A stretch of DNA of 64,000 bases. Origin: Ktedonobacterales bacterium. Lineage in GTDB: Bacteria; Chloroflexota; Ktedonobacteria; Ktedonobacterales; Ktedonobacteraceae. The stretch lies in the NCBI GenBank assembly GCA_027451525.1, contig DAIDJF010000009.1, positions 1 through 64,000 of the forward strand, written 5' to 3'. The position numbers and the translations under genes were made by a program. The notes under the pieces were generated by a model that saw only the letters and a list, made by a program, of their open reading frames with translations, was not told the origin of the DNA and made no database searches. Below, piece after piece: positions 63,750-64,000 of this stretch (position 1 is its first letter; the number at the start of each line of letters is the position of its first letter).

Positions 63750-64000
63750 TGATCTTCGCCCTCACTTATAACCGAAGAGGCCGTTGTGGTTGTCGCCTGC
63801 TCAAGGAGGCGTTTGACCAATCCTGGCATGTCACTGGCAAATTTAGAATTTGCGACGACTTTATGCGCTCCAGCCGCAAGGGCCTTACGGCGTGCTTCCA
63901 GGTCCATATGTGAGCCAAAGGCTAGCACGGGCAACTGGCGCGTGCGTGCCAGACGAATCGCGCTCTCCCAATCGATGCCAGCGATTGAGATATTGATGAT
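63734..64000 (-). CDS. Response-regulator-like receiver domain, N-terminus beyond window
   Basis: The frame is open through base 64000, so the start lies outside. The visible 88 residues run INISIAGIDWESAIRLART, LPVLAFGSHMDLEAR, KALAAGAHKVVANSKF, which is the beta3–alpha5 part of a CheY-like receiver. SH takes the place of the usual Thr/Ser-Ala motif and NSKF that of the conserved Lys-Pro region. The phosphoacceptor Asp is not in view, so phosphorylation cannot be judged. The C-terminal tail is Thr/Glu-rich. Confidence 0.6.
   Translation of the reverse strand: MINISIAGIDWESAIRLARTRQLPVLAFGSHMDLEARRKALAAGAHKVVANSKFASDMPGLVKRLLEQATTTTASSVISEGEDHQEES

Overview
The window reads as chromosomal DNA of a Gram-positive-type, aerobic, menaquinone-using bacterium, most likely a member of the Ktedonobacteria (Chloroflexota). 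This is inferred from the gene mix, not proven: a caa3/aa3-type oxidase operon with a heme A synthase–heme O synthase fusion, demethylmenaquinone methyltransferase beside a long-chain polyprenyl diphosphate synthase, several Ser/Thr kinase-like proteins with proline-rich linkers, zinc-ribbon proteins with single membrane anchors, secreted S53 and S9 peptidases, and a SpeB–SpeD–deoxyhypusine-synthase-like polyamine group. Base composition looks moderate (near 50% GC) and even. I see no prophage, intact insertion sequence, CRISPR array, rRNA or tRNA. Many genes have clear Shine-Dalgarno sequences. Several promoters are of the extended −10 type (TGnTATAnT).

Layout. 1–9.8 kb: an AAA+ ATPase fragment, a lyxose-isomerase-like cupin, ThuA and SirB1-like proteins, a large membrane-anchored S1-domain protein with a small partner, a phosphodiesterase of the alkaline phosphatase superfamily and an EamA permease. 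10–19.6 kb: an extracellular beta-propeller protein, then a seven-gene respiratory operon (cupredoxin, CtaC, CtaD, CtaE, CtaG, Sco, CtaA–CtaB). It carries everything for one heme-copper oxidase except a cytochrome c, so the cupredoxin may be the electron donor. 19.9–28.7 kb: GNAT, YbjN-like, LIM/DA1-like peptidase, PRC–BON protein, a Cys/Met-metabolism PLP enzyme, a redoxin lacking the peroxidatic Cys, YjjX, a small Cys-pair protein and a membrane pseudokinase. 28.8–39.4 kb (minus strand): MenG and polyprenyl synthase, a radical SAM protein, an Arg-rich disordered protein, a lipoprotein, the polyamine genes and UvrB.

39.6–48.2 kb: a degenerate FtsH/Clp-like AAA+ protein paired with a sedolisin, a block of REP-like repeats, two paralogous membrane-anchored proteins, and an ECF sigma factor with a beta-propeller anti-sigma-like partner. 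48.6–64 kb: class I aldolase, two tandem S9 peptidases, a Usp-like protein, an MFS transporter, thioredoxin reductase, a Ser/Thr kinase fused to an ECF-transporter S-component-like membrane domain, a peptidase T-like enzyme, a subtilase, an ErpA-type Fe–S carrier and the end of a receiver-domain protein.

The best candidates for undescribed biology are the kinase–ECF-S fusion, the zinc-ribbon pseudokinase with an attenuator- or sRNA-like leader, the AAA+ protein with a broken Walker A next to a sedolisin, the bacterial DA1-like LIM peptidase, and the ~22-bp repeat array between the polyamine genes. Repeats, hairpins and promoters were found by eye and are only as complete as that allows.
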